DNA of 64,000 nucleotides from positions 13,318,898 through 13,382,897 of the forward strand of contig HG738139.1 of the NCBI GenBank assembly GCA_000499405.2. Reading direction: 5' to 3'. Origin of the DNA: Onchocerca volvulus (Eukaryota > Nematoda > Chromadorea > Rhabditida > Onchocercidae). The notes beneath the pieces are model-generated. The model was given only the letters and a program-made list of their open reading frames with translations. It was not told where the DNA came from and ran no database searches. Both the position numbers and the translations under genes were made by a program. This document shows positions 60,663-64,000 of this stretch, piece by piece; the first letter of the stretch is position 1; every line of letters begins with the position of its first letter.

Positions 60663-61412
60663 AATGTTCCATTTCAAAATGGAGACGAAAGGCAGTAAAA
60701 GAGTATTTTTATATAGAAAATTAGTGGACAACAATACAAGCGAACCGAGTGAAGAGCCGATAGAAGTTAACGAAATTAACATGGAAGGTCTTTTTCTATT
60801 TCTTTTTCTTGGAGAGCACACATTTTTCTATTTTCTATTTTCTTTACTTTATATATTCATCATTCCTCTACTTTACAAAACAGCAGTTAAAAGTAGAGGC
60901 GATCAATATACTAAAACGCATATATATATATTATTAATTAAATATCTGGCAGAATATGTTTTATTTCTTCATTTTTTTATTTCAAACTCTTTTCTACAAA
61001 GTAGCATCATTTGTTTCTGTTGTTATTATTCAAAATTTTATTCCGAAAAAAAATGGAAATCACTTGATCAAAAATTTCTTTACTATATATGTAAAAAATA
61101 TGAAATGTTTTCCGTATATTTTTTTTTTACAGAGACAAACTGTGCCCAAGAATCGACGCAGGGTGATACGTCGAAGAAGTACAAGCTTTTCGTCAACAAC
61201 ATTTTTTCCATCCTACTCCATGTACCGAAGTTTGTATTTTTTTTTTCTCACTTCTTTTGTTATTCGTATATTTCATTACAAGTTTTTTATTCAAAAAACG
61301 AATTTAGCGAGTGATTTGATTTAATGCTTGATTTATTTGATTTTAGAGTGATATGAATCGGCTTGAAGATGACAAAATTTTTTGGTGCCACGAGCCGAGA
61401 TATCATCCATAA
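60663..61412 (+). CDS. Possible small three-exon gene, unknown
   Basis: Exon candidates are 60663-60787, about 61133 to 61235 and 61347-61412. The first, after CAATTTCAG, reads METKGSKRVFLYRKLVDNN and then an acidic stretch (EPSEEPIEVNEINME). The second follows a T-rich acceptor and reads ETNCAQESTQGDTSKKYK in the phase that joins exon 1. The last reads SDMNRLEDDKIFWCHEPRYH and then P and stop. The donor of the middle exon is uncertain. No family was recognised. Confidence 0.4.
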
Positions 61413-63243
61413 TAAGCAAAGGTGCGCAACCGACGAAGGAGAAGATCGAAAAACTTCTTGAAGAAGGTCTGTGTGTATGTATGTGTTATTAATAGTTCCA
61501 ATATTCTTGGTCTGAATAAGATATGATGATAAATATTATCAATGTTTTCAGATTGACATGAGATTTCGAATTCTAAAAATATTTCTTTATAATTTTTTAA
61601 TTTGTTAATGTGTGGTGTTGCATATCATCATAGTGGTTTAACAGCCGACGAAAGAAAGATTGTTGAATAGGTAGGAAAAAAAAAAATATATATTTATCTA
61701 AAATCACACGTCTAGTTGAATGCAACGTTGTTTCAAAATTCAAAAGCAATCGATAAGAACTTGAAGTGTTGTGTGGTAAGTAATAGCGCAGGCGCGGTCA
61801 ATAAATTCAGTCCGCTCACCTACATTTACCTGTCACAGGTATAAAAAATAGATATTTCCGAATAGAAAAAGCGCCTATCTGAATGCAATTTTGTGCCGAA
61901 ATTTGAAAGCAATCGGTGAGGAGGTTGCGAAGTTACGTGCCAAATAACAGCTACGGTGATTTACATTTTTATTATACAGATTCGAAATAACAGAATGGAT
62001 AAGAAATAACACTATTTTGGGATTATTATTTAAATGAATGAAATGATTTGAAGTGAATTCAAAAACTATGTTTTTTTAAATTTCAAATATTTCCATGCAA
62101 ATAGGAAGTGTAATAGCACCGAAAATATATGGATAAATGGCTTTCCAAATTTGCATGTATGACTCGTAATAATAAAGAAATGAATAAGACTTTTTATTGT
62201 TTAATTTAATTCTAAAACATAGTTTAATTTCTTGATTTATCACTGATAATTTTGATTTTAATATTGAATGGTTGCTACCATTCTATTAATTTTTTAAAGT
62301 AAAGGTTTCAAATCATGGTTTTGAAATTACTGTCAAAAATTTATTCGAAAAGTTTTGAAAAGAAATTAAGCGATTAGATATTCGTTCAAAGTGAAATTTT
62401 GAAATAATAGTGTCTGTCGGAAAACTCCGAAAATTGAGATAAACAAGGGGTATTAAAGGTTATGAAGCGCTAATTTCAAATGCACCAACAGGCCGATAAC
62501 ATTTGGGTAAACATGTTTCCCGCCAAACGCTCCAACTAAGAGGTAAACAAAGTGAGATCATGAGACGCCAAACTGGAGATCAGGAAAGAAGGAGGGATTC
62601 CGAAAGGATATATAAGGATCGGATTTGGAGCAGAAGTATATTCTTTTTCCACTATTAGTCAACGAGCGCCTGTGTTTCTGCAGCAATCTTCTACAAGGGT
62701 TTTCTACCGACATTATTGTACAGCGACCATAGTGATAATTCGATTCGAACTGACAAAACAATCCACAACAGGGATGAAAAATATTCTGTTCTACGAGCAA
62801 CAAAGGAAAGAAACACATTGATTAGTCATTTGGATACTTTCGGATAATTATTTGTTCGTAATTGTTCCCCTTTTAAACTTTTTCTAACAGGAATTTTCAT
62901 AGTCGCAAAAATTATTTTCACCACAATTTCAAGTACATATGTAAATTAAGACTTGATCGATGCTTTTTAAATATAGTTTATTATCATAGAAGCAATTATT
63001 TTTTTGCAATTCTGAGCATTCTGAAATGAATTAAATTGATTATTGTTTTTGATTGAATTATTTCCTCATTTTATAAATTTATCAATTATTGCGATTAAAT
63101 TGAAAAATTTTGAATCATGTATTTCGAGAATAGTATAAATTTTGTTCCCAAAAAAAAAGGTAATATAACGAACGATTATTTTAGCTTAAAATATTTTCGT
63201 ATGCATAAAGAATTAAAAATTCAATTAAAATTTTTGTTTTCAG
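61413..63243. other. Intergenic with dispersed repeats
   Basis: Contains the two-unit subterminal repeat at 61700-61980. A TATA-like TATATAA at 62609-62615 lies inside a less AT-rich segment (62410-62815) that could be a solo LTR or a promoter. The 86-codon minus frame at 62558-62818 has no support. Confidence 0.5.
61700..61980 (+). repeat. Dispersed subterminal repeat, two tandem units
   Basis: Two diverged units (TGAATGCAACGTTGTTTCAA and TGAATGCAATTTTGTGCCGA starts, each with AAAGCAATCG) end at TTTACATTTTTATTATACAGA. Confidence 0.7.
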
Positions 63244-64000
63244 GGGCAGATTATGTAATTGATCAAGATCATGTAATGCATATAATAAATCAAGTAATTA
63301 ATTGCTCTTCGTCTTATTAATTTTTAATTACAATTTGTTAAACGTGAAATAAATTTTGTTTTGGCATGAAATAAATTTCATTCTGCTCCATTCGAAATCT
63401 AAGTTGAACAGAGATTCTAACGTACGAATTTAAAAATTCAAATTAAATAACATTCTAGTAATATTTTTTTCAAACTTCTAATTAATTGTTCATCTTCTTT
63501 ATAATTTCTAATTACAATTTATTAAACATGAAACCGGAACGAAAGATTCTAGAATACGAACTAGTTTCATTTTTTATAAATTATGCTATTCATTATGAAG
63601 TAAAAATAGTATTTTCAAATTTCAATCCCGAAATTGATTTTAAAATCTTCAAATTAAATCATGTATCATTATGCTTATATTGATTATAAATTTTCATAAT
63701 CGATTTATTATTGATTTTGTTCAATATATACTTGATTATTCATTCATTTTAATTGTATATAAAATTAATAAAGCGCATAAATTGAAGAATAAAAATAAAG
63801 AAAGAAGAAAGATAAGAAAGATCTAATCGATCAAATCAATCTTTTTTTTTTCTAGGGATTGGAAATTCCAATGTTTTTTAAGATCTTAAATACGAAAAAT
63901 TTGGAGATAGTCAAAAAAGATATGAAATATTTTGAAAAGTTTGAAGTTATTGATTTTTTCTTTTTTTTTCGTGATGATGTTTTCATTGTGAAAGAACTCT
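63244..64000 (+). CDS. Exons of an unrecognised gene leaving the window
   Basis: A 50-base exon (63244-63293) between TTTTCAG and GTAATT reads ADYVIDQDHVMHIINQ. It ends in phase 0 and joins an exon starting at 63856 that stays open to the window end (GLEIPMFFKILNTKNLEIVK and onward to KEL). Both acceptors are good. Phe/Lys-rich composition follows the local AT bias. The family was not recognised. Confidence 0.45.

Noticed and set aside
60598..61314. 238-codon plus-strand open frame
   Set aside because: Its Phe/Tyr-rich middle is intron-like AT sequence. Acceptor and donor signals split it into short exon candidates instead.
62410..62815. Solo LTR with TATATAAGG promoter
   Set aside because: A TATA-like site and less AT-rich sequence are present, but no second copy or clear TG/CA ends were found to define an LTR.

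Overview
The window is AT-rich eukaryotic DNA from a nematode, most likely a filarial or related parasitic species. Genes are split into many small exons by introns with nematode-style TTTTCAG-like acceptors. Several start codons lie 0-12 bases after such an acceptor, as expected for spliced-leader trans-splicing. Gene content is nematode-like: a ZEN-4/KIF23 kinesin, a four-repeat annexin, a C-type lectin, nematode-type 7TM receptors and a divergent globin. One kinesin intron carries a broken bacterial pentapeptide-repeat gene, which would suit a lineage with past or present Wolbachia. The species itself is inferred, not read from the sequence.

Layout, left to right. 1-2918 (minus): 5' part of a phosphoinositide phospholipase C (PH domain and EF hands), cut by the window edge. 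5002-8465 (minus): a small membrane-anchored or secreted cysteine-containing protein that may be IL-17-like. 10129-14230 (minus): a complete 322-residue annexin whose exons 2-3 appear twice around an 8-N gap, probably an unmerged haplotype overlap. 14.2-17.7 kb: minisatellites and weak exon candidates. 17689-21684 (plus): complete SETD3-type actin-histidine methyltransferase with one non-canonical splice acceptor. 23778-26875 (plus): secreted C-type lectin whose first intron holds a decayed Helitron helicase and a Helitron 3' end. 29805-36199 (plus): complete 17-exon ZEN-4/KIF23 kinesin with the bacterial fragment in intron 6.

39.3-40.6 kb and 47.1-49.2 kb (plus): two 7TM receptor genes, the first interrupted by a 9-N gap. 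Between and after them is repeat-rich DNA: two LTR-like copies, a second Helitron piece, and a dispersed family with a conserved subterminal motif. 51.5-52.4 kb (minus): globin. 54.5-55.9 kb (minus): an unrecognised gene with consistent splice phases. 56.2-61.4 kb: very low-complexity A/T tracts with two GC-rich islands, a G-quadruplex-like run, duplicated palindromic segments and a few plus-strand exon candidates. 63.2-64.0 kb: exons of a plus-strand gene leaving the window.

The genes are ordinary independent nematode loci; I see no operon or pathway linking them. Exon boundaries were worked out by hand from splice signals, reading-frame phase and family resemblance, with no database search. 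The most unusual items are the bacterial gene remnant inside the kinesin intron, the possible IL-17-like gene, the duplicated annexin exons at the gap, and the odd A/T-tract region with GC islands near 57-60 kb.
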